Source: Caulobacterales bacterium (GTDB taxonomy: Bacteria > Pseudomonadota > Alphaproteobacteria > Caulobacterales > Caulobacteraceae). Taken from it: a DNA stretch of 32,842 nucleotides. The notes beneath the pieces were generated by a model. That model was not told the origin of the DNA. It saw only the letters and a program-made list of their open reading frames with translations, and made no database searches. The stretch is taken from contig CANJOB010000011.1 in assembly GCA_947475655.1 (NCBI GenBank), positions 1 to 32,842 on the forward strand, given 5' to 3'. A program made the position numbers and the translations under genes. This document shows positions 1-8,437 of this stretch, in pieces; the first letter of the stretch is position 1, and each line of letters opens with the position of its first letter.

Positions 1-710
1 ACGGCGCGGATCTCGATGACGCCGTCGTAGACTTCCGGCACTTCCTGCGCGAACAGCTTGGCCATGAAGCCGCCGTGGGCGCGGGAGAGCATGATCTGCG
101 GGCCCTTGGTCTCGCGGCGCACGTCGTAGATGTAGGCTCGGATGCGGTCGCCGACGTTGAAGGCCTCGCGCGGGATCGACTGGTCGCGGCGCATGATGCC
201 CTCGCCCCGGCTGAGGTCGACGATGACGTTGCCGTATTCGACGCGCTTGACCGATCCGTTGACGATCTCGCCGACGCGGTCCTTGAACTCCTCGAACTGA
301 CGCTCGCGCTCGGCTTCGCGCACCTTGTGGGTCACCACCTGGCGAGCCATCTGGGTCTGCACGCGGCCGAACTCGAACGGCGGGAGGATCTCCTCATAGA
401 CCTTGCCGACGAAGGCCTCCTTGTCGGCGGGCAGGGCGTCGGCCAGGCGCTGCACGCCGAGCGTGCCTTCCTCGATCTCGGCGTCGTGGGCGACGATGGT
501 CAGCACGCGCTTGAGCGTCATCTCGCCGGTCTTGGGGTCGATGTGGGCTCGGATGTCATGCTCGGCGCCGTAACGGCTGCGGGCCGCCTTCTGGATGGCG
601 TCCTCGATCGCCTCGATGACGATCTCCTTGTCGATGGATTTCTCCATGGCGACGGCGTTGGCGATCTGCAGAAGTTCCAGCCGGTTGGCGGAAATGCCGG
701 TCAGGCTCAT
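1..710 (-). CDS. nusA: Transcription termination/antitermination factor NusA, N-terminal part (C-terminus outside window)
   Basis: NusA binds RNA polymerase and nascent RNA and modulates pausing, termination and antitermination in the cytoplasm. The reverse strand from an ATG at 710 reads MSLTGISANRLELLQIANAV, followed by the conserved N-terminal RNA-polymerase-binding domain (EKSIDKEIVIEAIEDAIQKA), and then the start of the S1 domain near residues 130-200 (RVGEIVNGSVKRVEYGNVIV, followed by SIPREAFNVGDRIRAYIYDV). About 236 codons are present. The KH domains and the C-terminal repeats lie beyond base 1. The start is 4 bases after the rimP stop, the classical rimP-nusA order, so the two are surely cotranscribed. 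Recognition from sequence is firm; only the C-terminal architecture is unknown here. Confidence 0.96.
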   Translation of the reverse strand, partial: MSLTGISANRLELLQIANAVAMEKSIDKEIVIEAIEDAIQKAARSRYGAEHDIRAHIDPKTGEMTLKRVLTIVAHDAEIEEGTLGVQRLADALPADKEAFVGKVYEEILPPFEFGRVQTQMARQVVTHKVREAERERQFEEFKDRVGEIVNGSVKRVEYGNVIVDLSRGEGIMRRDQSIPREAFNVGDRIRAYIYDVRRETKGPQIMLSRAHGGFMAKLFAQEVPEVYDGVIEIRA

Positions 711-714
711 GGCG

Positions 715-1284
715 CTACTCCTCGGTGATCTCGGCGCCGTCTTCGGCTCCGGAAAGTGAAAGTTCGGCGGCGCGGCGGTCCGCGCCCAGTTTCAGAAGCT
801 GGTCGTTGATGATCAGCTTGGCTTCGATGATCCAGGCGAAAGGTACCAGGGCGGTGTGCTCCTCGCCCTCCAAGTCGACGGCGACCATGTCCTGCCCGTC
901 TTGGCTTTCAGTCCCGGCCAGGATGCCACGGAAGCGCTTGCGGCCCTCGGCCACGCGGTCCAGCTCGATCCGGGCCTCGAGGCCCTCATTGACGGTGAAG
1001 TCCTTCAGCCGGGTCAGGGGCCGGTCGATGCCGGGCGAGGAGACTTCCAGGGTGTATTCGCCGGGAATAGGGTCGGCCTCGTCCATCAGCACGGATACAG
1101 CCCGCGAAAGACGCGCGCAGTCCTCGACGTTCATCGAGCCGTCCGGCCGCTCGGCCATGATCTGCAGCCGGCGCGCGGCCTCCCCGCCCATCAGGCGCAG
1201 GCGCACGATCTCGAACCCCGCGTCCTCGGCCACGGGGTCGAGCAGGGCGATCAGGTCGCGGTCCTCGGCGGTCTTTCCGCGCAA
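715..1284 (-). CDS. rimP: Ribosome maturation factor RimP
   Basis: RimP assists maturation of the 30S ribosomal subunit. The protein begins [20 protein letters not shown] and carries the family core [11 protein letters not shown] (residues about 24-34), [10 protein letters not shown] and the strongly conserved [14 protein letters not shown]. The C-terminal SH3-like domain follows, with an acidic tail. Start choice: the frame is open to a TTG at 1305, but that codon directly abuts the U-tract of a hairpin (1308-1335) and has no ribosome-binding site. The in-frame TTG at 1284 has GAAGGA 9 bases upstream and gives 189 residues, so I prefer it. It lies 4 bases upstream of nusA. The hairpin just upstream suggests attenuation of the rimP-nusA transcript. 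Confidence 0.93.
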   Translation of the reverse strand: MRGKTAEDRDLIALLDPVAEDAGFEIVRLRLMGGEAARRLQIMAERPDGSMNVEDCARLSRAVSVLMDEADPIPGEYTLEVSSPGIDRPLTRLKDFTVNEGLEARIELDRVAEGRKRFRGILAGTESQDGQDMVAVDLEGEEHTALVPFAWIIEAKLIINDQLLKLGADRRAAELSLSGAEDGAEITEE

Positions 1285-1307
1285 GCTTGACTGTCCTTCG
1301 GCCAAAC

Positions 1308-1335
1308 AAAAAGCGGCGGCCCGAAGACCGCCGCT
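1308..1335 (-). terminator. Intrinsic-terminator-like hairpin in the rimP leader
   Basis: Read on the minus strand, a perfect 7-bp GCGGCGG/CCGCCGC stem (1328-1334 with 1313-1319) encloses an 8-nt loop containing TTCG and is followed at once by TTTTT (1312-1308). It is a textbook Rho-independent terminator. It ends only about 25 bases before the likely rimP start, so either it terminates the upstream DUF1993 gene or it is a premature terminator in the rimP-nusA leader. Attenuator hairpins ahead of rimP are known in other bacteria. Confidence 0.8.
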
Positions 1336-1411
1336 CGAATGCGCTATCCAGCGCTTTCAAACGATGTGAGGCCGATATAGCCCCTCGCGGGGGCTTTGTC
1401 AGCCCCCCCTT

Positions 1412-1936
1412 CTAGCCCTTCGGCCGGATGAACGACGGATCCATGGTTGAGAGGAAGTCGCCCTTGCCCAGGGCCACCCCCTTCATGCGCAGGATCGCGT
1501 ACAGCATGGTGACGTGGAAATAGAAATTCGGCAGGGCGAACTGCGGCAGGTACTCGTGGCCGCGGAAGTGCATTTCGATCTGTGGGAACTTCAGCACGAT
1601 TTCACGGTCGGCGGCGCCCTCGAACTTGGAAGCCGCGACGCTGTCGATAAAGGCGACGGTCTTGGCCAGGCGCTCCTTCAGATCGGCGACCGTGGCCGCG
1701 TCGTCGGCCATGACGGGGTTCTCCACCCCGGCCAGGCGGGCGATGGCGCCCTTGGCGGTGTCCGAGGCGATCCCGATCTGCGCCGGCAGGGGCAGCATGT
1801 CCGGGGCCAGGCGCGCCTCCATGATGTCGGCCTCGCTCATGCCGCCGGCGACCGCCTTGTCGAGCAGGTTGGACATGGCCTTGAGGCCGCGCGTGAACAG
1901 CGGCGCGGACGCCATGTGATAAGTCAGGTTGGACAA
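1412..1936 (-). CDS. DUF1993 family protein
   Basis: This 174-residue soluble protein matches what I know of the DUF1993 family: an N-terminal helix (FTRGLKAMSNLLDKAVAGG), a central ARLAPDMLPLPAQIGIASDT segment, and a C-terminal LPNFYFHVTMLYAILRMKGV. The family is predicted to be a four-helix DinB-like bundle; no biochemical function is established. The start is a TTG at 1936 with GGAG about 8 bases upstream (an ATG at residue 8 is the alternative). It is on the same strand as its neighbours but separated from rimP by about 130 bases with a terminator hairpin, and from trmB by a palindromic repeat, so it may be a single-gene unit. There is no signal peptide or membrane segment. Confidence 0.85.
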   Translation of the reverse strand: MSNLTYHMASAPLFTRGLKAMSNLLDKAVAGGMSEADIMEARLAPDMLPLPAQIGIASDTAKGAIARLAGVENPVMADDAATVADLKERLAKTVAFIDSVAASKFEGAADREIVLKFPQIEMHFRGHEYLPQFALPNFYFHVTMLYAILRMKGVALGKGDFLSTMDPSFIRPKG

Positions 1937-1997
1937 GGGGCGTCTCCAGCTTTCGGCTTATGGTTATGCCCTAACCTAATGCGGCGTCCGGTTTCCG

Positions 1998-2050
1998 CTA
2001 GAGCCTTCCCGGTTCAGATGGATCATCTGAACCGGATCAGAAAGCTCTAG
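1998..2050. repeat. Long interrupted palindrome, intergenic repeat
   Basis: A perfect 12-bp inverted repeat, CCGGTTCAGATG (2009-2020) and its complement (2024-2035), surrounds a 3-base centre. Outer arms CTAGAGC (1998-2004) and GCTCTAG (2044-2050) extend the dyad. This resembles the dispersed TAGAGC-bounded intergenic palindromes common in alphaproteobacterial genomes. There is no U-run, so it is not a classical terminator. Confidence 0.75.
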
Positions 2051-2059
2051 ATTCAAGGC

Positions 2060-2111
2060 CTAGAACCTGTCCGGGCGGCGAACCGCTCACACCTCGCCTG
2101 ACAGGCTCTAG
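2060..2111. repeat. Second inverted repeat overlapping the trmB stop
   Basis: CTAGAACCTGTC (2060-2071) pairs with GACAGGCTCTAG (2100-2111), 11 of 12 positions complementary. The right arm contains the trmB stop codon (2108-2110). It shares the CTAG(A)GC edge motif with the neighbouring palindrome and may form an RNA hairpin at the 3' end of the trmB transcript. Confidence 0.55.
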
Positions 2112-2767
2112 AGCTTGGTCCAATCAAACCAGACCGGGGCGATGTCGCCGAGCTTCTTTTCCTCATAGCGGGTGACGACGTGGTCCTCCGGCGCGAGGTT
2201 CTGATCGGCCGCCACGGCTTCGAACAGGGGCGAGGCGTCGATCACGGCCCGGCCTTCCTCGGCGTAGTTTTCCCAGTCGGTGGCGAAGCGCAGGCGCGCG
2301 CCGCTCGCCATGACGCGGGCCAGGTCGGCGACGAAATCGGCCTGGATCAGCCGGCGCTTGTGGTGGCGGGCCTTGGGCCACGGGTCGGGGAACAGGATGA
2401 ACACGCGGCGGAGCGCGGCGCTGGGCAGGCGGGCGATCAGTTCCCGGGCGTCGCCTTGCCAGAGGCGAACATTTTCGAGCCCACCCTCTTCGATATGCCG
2501 AAGCGCGCTGGCGACGCCGTTGACGAAGGGCTCGGCCCCCAGGAAGGCGATATCGGGATGGCGCGCGGCCTGGGCGGCCAGGTGCTCGCCGCCGCCGAAG
2601 CCGATCTCCATCCAGGTTTCGCCACTGATCGCCACCGGACCCTCGGCGGATACGGCCACCTTCGGCAGCAGGCTGTCGAACAGCGCCGCCTGCCGGCTCT
2701 TCAGCGGCCTGGCCTTGAGGCGGCCGAAGCTGCGCAGCGGGCCGCCTGGCTGTTGGGGCGTGGTCAT
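2108..2767 (-). CDS. trmB: tRNA (guanine-N7-)-methyltransferase TrmB
   Basis: TrmB makes N7-methylguanosine at position 46 of tRNA using S-adenosylmethionine. Seen: the SAM-binding loop MEIGFGGGEHL near residues 53-63, the acidic GAEPFVNG strand, and the signature FPDPWPKARHHKRRL followed by FATDWENYAEEG. The protein has 219 residues, typical for the family. The frame is open further upstream to 2854, but that extension overlaps metK and is unlike the family; the ATG at 2767 gives the expected MTTPQQPGG start. It lies 31 bases downstream of metK, which makes its methyl donor, so the two are probably cotranscribed. Confidence 0.95.
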   Translation of the reverse strand: MTTPQQPGGPLRSFGRLKARPLKSRQAALFDSLLPKVAVSAEGPVAISGETWMEIGFGGGEHLAAQAARHPDIAFLGAEPFVNGVASALRHIEEGGLENVRLWQGDARELIARLPSAALRRVFILFPDPWPKARHHKRRLIQADFVADLARVMASGARLRFATDWENYAEEGRAVIDASPLFEAVAADQNLAPEDHVVTRYEEKKLGDIAPVWFDWTKL

Positions 2768-2798
2768 GCGGCGGGTGTAGCCGCCCGGCCGGAAAAGT

Positions 2799-3995
2799 CT
2801 AAGCCAGCTTCTGCAGCGCCAGCGCCAGGTCGGTGCGCTCCCAGGAGAAGCCACCCTCGTTGTCCGGCTTGCGGCCGAAGTGGCCGTAGGCGGCGGTGCG
2901 GGCGTAGATCGGGCGGTTGAGGCCCAGGTGTTCGCGGATCGCCCGCGGGGTGGCGCCGCCGATCATCTCCGGCAGGGCCTTTTCCAGCACGGCGGGATCG
3001 ATCACGTCGGAACCGTGCAGGTCGACATAGAAGCTCAACGGCTTGGCCACCCCGATCGCATAGCCGATCTGGATCGTGCACTTCTTGGCCAGGCCGGCGG
3101 CGACCACGTTCTTGGCCAGGTAGCGGCAGGCGTAGGCGGCCGAACGGTCGACCTTGGTCGGGTCCTTGCCGGAAAAGGCGCCGCCGCCGTGGGGCGAGGC
3201 GCCGCCGTAGGTGTCGACGATGATCTTGCGCCCGGTCAGGCCGCAGTCGCCGTCCGGCCCGCCGATTTCGAAGCGCCCGGTCGGGTTGACGTGCCACTCG
3301 GTCTTCTTGGTGATCAGGCCTTGTGGGAACAGCGGCAGGATGTGCGGGCGCAGGGCGTCCAGCATACGCTTGGAGGTGGCGATCTTGCCGTCGATGCGGC
3401 GCTGATGCTGGTGGCTGACGACGATGCTGACCACCCTGGTCGGGATGCCGTTCTCGTAGAGCAGGGTGACCTGGCTCTTGGCGTCAGGCTCGAGGAACGG
3501 CAGCTCGCCGTTGTGCCGCAGCTCGGCCAGCCTGTGCAGGATGTTGTGGCTGTACTGCAGCGTGGCCGGCATCAGCTCCGGCGTCTCGTCGGTTGCGTAG
3601 CCGAACATGATGCCTTGGTCGCCGGCGCCCTCTTCCTTCTTGTCGGAGGAATCGACGCCCTGGGCGATGTGGGCCGACTGGCCGTGCAGGTAGTTGTGGA
3701 ACTTGGCCTTTTTCCAGGAGAAGCCCTTCTGGTCGTAGCCGATCTCCTTGATCGCGGCGCGGACCTTCGGCTCCAGGCTTTTCAGGATCGCCTTGGTCTG
3801 GTCCTTGGAATTGGCGCGGACCTCGCCGGCCAGGACGATGCGGTTGGTGGTGACCAGAGTCTCGCAGGCGACGCGGGCCTCGGGGGCCTGTTCGAGGAAG
3901 GCGTCGACGACCACGTCGCTGATGCGGTCCGCGACCTTGTCGGGGTGGCCCTCGGAAACGCTCTCGCTGGTGAAGATATAGGACGGACGGGTCAA
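2799..3995 (-). CDS. metK: S-adenosylmethionine synthetase MetK
   Basis: MetK condenses methionine and ATP into S-adenosylmethionine. The 398-residue protein has all signature blocks: [20 protein letters not shown] at the N-terminus, a [13 protein letters not shown] block in the middle, and the P-loop-like [19 protein letters not shown] in the C-terminal third. The start is a TTG at 3995 with GAGGAG 7 bases upstream; no in-frame ATG fits the conserved beginning. A symmetrical A/T-rich operator-like site lies about 45-65 bases upstream (4040-4059). trmB follows directly on the same strand. Confidence 0.97.
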   Translation of the reverse strand: MTRPSYIFTSESVSEGHPDKVADRISDVVVDAFLEQAPEARVACETLVTTNRIVLAGEVRANSKDQTKAILKSLEPKVRAAIKEIGYDQKGFSWKKAKFHNYLHGQSAHIAQGVDSSDKKEEGAGDQGIMFGYATDETPELMPATLQYSHNILHRLAELRHNGELPFLEPDAKSQVTLLYENGIPTRVVSIVVSHQHQRRIDGKIATSKRMLDALRPHILPLFPQGLITKKTEWHVNPTGRFEIGGPDGDCGLTGRKIIVDTYGGASPHGGGAFSGKDPTKVDRSAAYACRYLAKNVVAAGLAKKCTIQIGYAIGVAKPLSFYVDLHGSDVIDPAVLEKALPEMIGGATPRAIREHLGLNRPIYARTAAYGHFGRKPDNEGGFSWERTDLALALQKLA

Positions 3996-4039
3996 AGCTC
4001 TGCTCCTCGGAACCTACTCAGGTCCAATCGCGCGGAACC

Positions 4040-4059
4040 ATATAAAGCAATGTTTATAT
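4040..4059. promoter_or_regulatory. Palindromic operator candidate upstream of metK
   Basis: ATATAAA, six bases, TTTATAT: a perfect 7-bp dyad in an otherwise GC-rich region, between the XRE gene's end and the metK start. Its symmetry and position fit a dimeric repressor site. Methionine-cycle genes in alphaproteobacteria are often controlled by an ArsR-family SAH-sensing regulator (SahR) with A/T-rich palindromes; assignment to that regulator is inference. Confidence 0.5.
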
Positions 4060-4094
4060 CCGCAAGCGCATCACGGCGCCCTGAAACGCGGCCC

Positions 4095-4523
4095 TCAGGC
4101 CTTGGCGGCTTCAGCTTCCTCGTCGGCCATGGAGCGGACCAGGTCGAGCACGCGCCGGCGCACCGCGCCGCGGCGGATCTTGGGAAACAGCCCGGCCAGC
4201 TCCAGGCCCTCGGGGGTCGTCAGGAAGTCGTGCACGAACTGCTCGGCCCCGTTGTCGATGGCCTCGCCCGCCGCCTGGGACGGGTCGGCCAGGCCTTCGA
4301 AGAAATAGGCGATCTGGGTCTGCAGGGCGGCGGCGATCTCGTACAGCTTGCTGGCGCTGACCCGGTTGGCCGCGCGCTCGTACTTCTGCACCTGCTGGAA
4401 GGTCAGGCCGAGGCATTCAGCCAGCTTCTCCTGGCTGACGCCGAGGATCTTGCGCCGCGTGCGGATACGCGCACCGACGTGCAGGTCGATAGGGTTCGGG
4501 GATCGGTCGTCGGTGTCGCGCAT
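4095..4523 (-). CDS. XRE-family helix-turn-helix transcriptional regulator
   Basis: A 142-residue DNA-binding protein. Residues about 13-68 form a Cro/C1-type HTH: GARIRTRRKILGVSQEKLAE, then LGLTFQQVQKYERAANRVSA and LYEIAAALQTQIAYFF. The C-terminal half is a family-specific tail rich in Glu/Ala/Arg with no recognised ligand domain. Such regulators sit between lnt and metK in Caulobacter relatives. It starts at an ATG (4523), 45 bases after the lnt stop, and ends about 100 bases before metK. Its target is unknown; the metK operator candidate (4040-4059) lies just downstream and could be one, but nothing shows this. Confidence 0.88.
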   Translation of the reverse strand: MRDTDDRSPNPIDLHVGARIRTRRKILGVSQEKLAECLGLTFQQVQKYERAANRVSASKLYEIAAALQTQIAYFFEGLADPSQAAGEAIDNGAEQFVHDFLTTPEGLELAGLFPKIRRGAVRRRVLDLVRSMADEEAEAAKA

Positions 4524-4568
4524 CGATCTCGATCTGCTTGGGGGCCGTTATATTGCCCGCCCGCTAGG

Positions 4569-6125
4569 CTATGCCGTTTCCGCCATGCCGCGCCGTCCGT
4601 CAAGTCTCCATGCCATGGCGATTGAGATCAACAGAAACGCCGCAAACAGCCCGTCCCCCCATCGCCCATACGGGGTGGGCGCCAGGGCGGGGGGCAGGGG
4701 ACCCTCTATGGCGCCCATGCGGCCAAGGCCCAGGTTAACCTTGGAATCCGAACGGCCATAGGCATCTACCAGGGCCGAGACCCCTGTCGGGGTGGCGCGG
4801 GCGAGGGGCAAACCCGCCTCGATCGCCCGGTAGCTGGCGAGGTTCAAATGCTGCAATGGGCCGGAGGTGCGACCAAACCACGCATCATTGGAAACATTGA
4901 CGATGAGCGCCGCGCGGACCCCCGATATGTCCGCGCTCCGGCTTACGAAGCCGGGGAACAGGCTCTCGTAGCAGATCAGCGGCTGGACCCTTATTTGGCC
5001 CTGGCCGATCAGGATCGGCCGCGGCGGGGGGCCGGAACTGAAGCCGTCGCCCACCGCCACCATCTGCTTGACGCCCATCCACAGCGGCTCCAGCGGCAGG
5101 TACTCGCCGAACGGCACCAGCCGGTGCTTGTCGTACAGTCCCTGAACGCTGAGTTCCGGCCCGCGTAGGGCGACCAGGCTGTTGTAATATTTACCCTTTT
5201 CCTGGCGGTAGCCGCCGACCAGCAGTATCTGGCCCTGCGACATGGCGGCGGCGATCTGGGCCCTGGGCCAGGCGGCGGGGCTCAGGTAGTCGTCGAGGGC
5301 GGCGGGGATAGCCCCCTCCGGCCAGATGACGATGTCGGCGGGGCGGCCCGGCGAGGGGGTCAGGCGGGTGTAGCGGCCGACGATGTCGGTGAACATGGCC
5401 GTGTCGTACTTGGCCGACTGCGGCACGTCGGGCTGAACAATCCGCACCACCAGGGCGTCAGGCGCGGGGGCGGCGGCGCCGTGCAGGCGCTGGGCGCCGT
5501 AGCCCCAAAGGGCAGCCAGGGTCAGGGCCGCGGCCCCGGCGGCGATCAAGCCGCGCCGTCCTTCGCGCACCAGGGTCAACCCTGAGAAGACCGCCAGGGT
5601 CAGCCAGGTCAGGCCGTAGGCCCCCATCAGGGCCGCGCCCTGCGACAGGGCCGAGCCGGCGCGGTAGCTCTCGCCGGGCAGGTTCCAGGGAAAGCCGGTC
5701 AGGATGTGGCCGCGCGTCCATTCCAGGGCGGCGAAACAGCCGGCGAAGATCAGCGCCCGGCGCAAACTGGCCGATCCGCGCGTCAGGCGGCCGTAGAGCG
5801 CGGCGGCGGCGCCCCAGAACAGGGCCAGGCCCCCGGACAGCAGCACCACGGCGAACGGGGCCATCCAGCCCTGCCGGGCCGCATCGACCATGAAGGCCTC
5901 TGCAACCCACCAGACGCCGACCGCGAAATAGGCCGCGCCGGCCAGCCAGCCGGCCAGGAAGGCCGACCGCAGCGGGCGCGGACCCTCGACCCGGTCGATC
6001 AGCCGCATCAAGAGGCCGTAGCCGAGCAGGCCGGGCAGGAAACCGAACGGCGGGTGGGCCAGGGCGGCGGCGGCGCCACAAGCCAGTGCGAGGGTCCTGC
6101 GGACCCAGGCTTTCGAGAAGGTCAC
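4569..6125 (-). CDS. lnt: Apolipoprotein N-acyltransferase Lnt
   Basis: Lnt is an inner-membrane enzyme that adds the third acyl chain to the N-terminal cysteine of lipoproteins. The first 215 residues hold about six to seven hydrophobic segments. They are followed by a periplasmic nitrilase-type domain with the catalytic triad visible as Glu270 (VIWPEGAIPA), Lys333 (YDKHRLVPFGEYLP) and Cys385 (PLICYESLFP), and a last membrane helix near residues 490-508. The length of 518 residues is normal. The start is GTG at 6125, overlapping the TGA of the corC-like gene (GTGA), so translation is coupled. CorC/YbeX next to Lnt is a widely conserved pairing. Confidence 0.96.
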   Translation of the reverse strand: MTFSKAWVRRTLALACGAAAALAHPPFGFLPGLLGYGLLMRLIDRVEGPRPLRSAFLAGWLAGAAYFAVGVWWVAEAFMVDAARQGWMAPFAVVLLSGGLALFWGAAAALYGRLTRGSASLRRALIFAGCFAALEWTRGHILTGFPWNLPGESYRAGSALSQGAALMGAYGLTWLTLAVFSGLTLVREGRRGLIAAGAAALTLAALWGYGAQRLHGAAAPAPDALVVRIVQPDVPQSAKYDTAMFTDIVGRYTRLTPSPGRPADIVIWPEGAIPAALDDYLSPAAWPRAQIAAAMSQGQILLVGGYRQEKGKYYNSLVALRGPELSVQGLYDKHRLVPFGEYLPLEPLWMGVKQMVAVGDGFSSGPPPRPILIGQGQIRVQPLICYESLFPGFVSRSADISGVRAALIVNVSNDAWFGRTSGPLQHLNLASYRAIEAGLPLARATPTGVSALVDAYGRSDSKVNLGLGRMGAIEGPLPPALAPTPYGRWGDGLFAAFLLISIAMAWRLDGRRGMAETA

Positions 6126-7018
6126 GCCGCGTCGGGGGCGGCGGGCGCAGGCTCGGCCACCCGCCGTAGGCGGATGCGCTTGACCCGGCGCGGGTCGGCG
6201 TCGGTGACCTCGATCTCGAACCCGGCCGGATGGGCGATCACCTCGCCCCGCTGCGGCACGCGGCCCGCCAGGGTGGTGACCAGGCCGGCGGCGGTGTCGA
6301 TCTCCTCCTCGAGGTCCTCGGGCGCCAGGGCGACGCCGACGGCGGCCTCCAGGGTCTCCAGCGGGGTGCGGCCCGCGGCCTCGAACACCCCGCCCGGGCG
6401 TTCGATCACGTCCGGCGCTTCGGCCTCGTCGTGCTCGTCGTCGATGTCGCCGACCACCGCCTCGATCAGGTCCTCCAGCGTCACCAGGCCGTCGGTGCCG
6501 CCGAATTCGTCGATGACCAGCGCCATGTGGATACGGCTGGAGCGCATGCGCAGCAGCAGGTCGGCGGCGCGCATCGAGGCGGGCACATACAGGGTCTCGC
6601 GCCGCAGCTTGTGCAGCACCGGATCGTCCGGGCCGGGCTTCTCGCCGTCCTGCTCGGCCAGCAGCTTGAAGACGTCCTTGATGTGGGCGACGCCCAGCGG
6701 CTCGTCCATGGTGTCGCGGTAGATCGGCATGCGCGAGTGCTCGGACTCGGCGAAACGGGCCACCACGGCGGCGAAGGGCTCGGTGATCTCGATGGCGGTG
6801 ATGTCGGTGCGCGGCGTCATGACCTGGGCGACGCGGACGGTCTGGAAGGCGTGGGCCTGGTCGACCAGGTCCGGCTCGCCGTTGCCGGGCTCGGGCCGTC
6901 CGTTGCGCTCGGGCTCGGGCTTGACGCCGCGGCGGCGGATCTGGCGCAGCAGGGCGCGGAAGCCGCGGCTGGCGGGCGCCGCGGCGGCCGTACTGGGAGG
7001 GTCTTCGGGGTTCGACAT
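6122..7018 (-). CDS. CorC/HlyC-like CBS-domain protein (YbeX type)
   Basis: A 298-residue cytosolic protein without membrane helices. After a charged linker (residues 1-55) come paired CBS domains (VAQVMTPRTDITAIEI near 63-78; SEHSRMPIYRDTMDEPLG; then VPASMRAADLLLRM and HMALVIDEFGGTDGLVTLED near 155-185) and a C-terminal CorC_HlyC domain (about 205-285, ending AHPAGFEIEVTDADPRRVKR). The family is linked to magnesium/cobalt efflux and, for YbeX, to ribosome metabolism. It sits between ybeY (25-base gap) and lnt (GTGA overlap), the usual phoH-ybeY-ybeX-lnt order. It lacks the DUF21 membrane domain of larger homologues. Confidence 0.92.
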   Translation of the reverse strand: MSNPEDPPSTAAAAPASRGFRALLRQIRRRGVKPEPERNGRPEPGNGEPDLVDQAHAFQTVRVAQVMTPRTDITAIEITEPFAAVVARFAESEHSRMPIYRDTMDEPLGVAHIKDVFKLLAEQDGEKPGPDDPVLHKLRRETLYVPASMRAADLLLRMRSSRIHMALVIDEFGGTDGLVTLEDLIEAVVGDIDDEHDEAEAPDVIERPGGVFEAAGRTPLETLEAAVGVALAPEDLEEEIDTAAGLVTTLAGRVPQRGEVIAHPAGFEIEVTDADPRRVKRIRLRRVAEPAPAAPDAA

Positions 7019-7043
7019 GGGGGGTGTGTGGAGGCCTTATGCG

Positions 7044-7511
7044 TCAGGCGTATGGATCAGCGACGCCCAGGCGGCCAAGGATCTGGCGCTCGCGCGCCTC
7101 CATGGTCTGGGCCTCGTCGTCCGTCTCATGGTCGAAGCCTACTAGATGCAGCACCCCGTGCGCCACCAAGTGTTGCAGATGGGCGGCCAGAGTCTTGCCC
7201 TGCTCGGCCGCCTCCCGGGCGCAGACGCCGTAGGCCAGGGCGACGTCGCCCAGGTGGTTTTCGGGCCCATTCTCGCCTGGCATGGCCGCCGCCGGGAAGG
7301 ACAGCACGTTGGTGGCGGTGTCCTTCTCGCGGAAGCGGGCGTTCAGCTCCCGCACGGCTTCGTCGCCGGTCAGCAGGACAGCGACCCCGCCGGTGGGAAT
7401 GTCGGCGTCCTCCAGGGCGGCCTCGGCGGCGATGCGCGCCAGGCCGGCGGCGTCGGCCAAGGCGGCGTCCCACGCGGGCTCCTCCACCTCGACCTCTATT
7501 CGATCCGTCAC
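7044..7511 (-). CDS. ybeY: Endoribonuclease YbeY
   Basis: YbeY is a single-strand-specific metallo-endoribonuclease needed for 16S rRNA 3' processing and ribosome quality control. The zinc signature H-x3-H-x5-H is present as HLVAHGVLHLVGFDHETDDE near residues 113-132, preceded by the family block FREKDTATNVLSFP and HLGDVALAYGV. The length of 155 residues is typical. The start is GTG at 7511, overlapping the phoH stop (GTGA). It lies between phoH and the corC-like gene, the classical arrangement. Confidence 0.96.
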   Translation of the reverse strand: MTDRIEVEVEEPAWDAALADAAGLARIAAEAALEDADIPTGGVAVLLTGDEAVRELNARFREKDTATNVLSFPAAAMPGENGPENHLGDVALAYGVCAREAAEQGKTLAAHLQHLVAHGVLHLVGFDHETDDEAQTMEARERQILGRLGVADPYA

Positions 7512-8437
7512 GGGGTCTCGGCCTCGTAGGCGCGGACGATGCGCTCGACCAGCGGGTGGCGCACCACGTCGGCGGCGGTGAAGCGGGCCACCGCCACGCC
7601 CTCCACCCCTTCCAGCAGGCCGACCGCGTGGGCCAGGCCGCTGTCGGCGGCGCGCAGCAGATCGACCTGGGTCGGATCGCCCGTCACCGCCATGCGCGAG
7701 CCTTCCCCTAGGCGGGTTAGCACCATCTTCATCTGCAGGCGAGTGGCGTTCTGGGCCTCGTCGCAGATGACGAAGCAGTGGCTTAAGGTGCGGCCGCGCA
7801 TGAAGGCGATCGGCGCCACCTCGATCTCACCCTTGTCGCGGCGCCGCCGCATCTGGTCGACGCCGAGGATGTCGCTGAGCGCTTCCCAGATCGGGGCCAT
7901 GTAGGGGTCGACCTTCTCGGTCAGGTCGCCGGGCAGGAAGCCGAGCCGCTCGCCGGCCTCCACCGCCGGGCGGGTGACCACCAGGCGGTCGACGTCGCCG
8001 CGCATCAGCATGCCGGCGCCGTGGGCCACGGCCAGGAAGGTCTTGCCGGTGCCGGCGGGGCCGAGGCCGAACACCAGCGGGTGGTCGGTCATGGCGTCCA
8101 GATAGCGGGCCTGGCCGGCGGTGCGCGGCGAGACCGGGCCGCGGCGGCCGGCCGACAGCGAGCCCTTGGTCTCCCCGACCCGCGCCTGGCCGATGGCGGC
8201 GCGCACGTCCGCGGCGGCGACATCCAGCCCCGCGTCGGCCCGTTCGCTCAGGATGGCGATGGCGCGCTTGGCGGCGGCCTTGCCGCGCGGGTCGCCGGCC
8301 AGTGAGACGCCGCCGCCGGGGGTCTCGATCAGGACCTTGAAGCCGTCCTCGATCAGGGCCGCGTGGCGCCCGCCGGCGCCGGCGACAGCGCGCACGGCCA
8401 GGTCGGACAGGGGGATGAATTCCGGGCTCTGACTCAC
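7508..8437 (-). CDS. PhoH-like ATPase (PhoH/YbeZ type)
   Basis: A 309-residue predicted RNA-associated P-loop ATPase. Walker A is GPAGTGKT (residues 126-133) and Walker B is [12 protein letters not shown], with the arginine-containing [14 protein letters not shown] sensor block after it. The N-terminal roughly 90 residues form the KH-like domain of YbeZ-type PhoH. PhoH/YbeZ physically and genetically associates with YbeY in other proteobacteria. The start is GTG at 8437, overlapping the miaB stop (GTGA). The next gene, ybeY, also overlaps by GTGA, so the three are translationally coupled. Confidence 0.95.
   Translation of the reverse strand: MSQSPEFIPLSDLAVRAVAGAGGRHAALIEDGFKVLIETPGGGVSLAGDPRGKAAAKRAIAILSERADAGLDVAAADVRAAIGQARVGETKGSLSAGRRGPVSPRTAGQARYLDAMTDHPLVFGLGPAGTGKTFLAVAHGAGMLMRGDVDRLVVTRPAVEAGERLGFLPGDLTEKVDPYMAPIWEALSDILGVDQMRRRRDKGEIEVAPIAFMRGRTLSHCFVICDEAQNATRLQMKMVLTRLGEGSRMAVTGDPTQVDLLRAADSGLAHAVGLLEGVEGVAVARFTAADVVRHPLVERIVRAYEAETP

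Noticed and set aside
3996-4094. SAM riboswitch ahead of metK
   Set aside because: The 99-base gap shows only the A/T palindrome; I could not find a pseudoknot or the conserved core of a known SAM riboswitch class.
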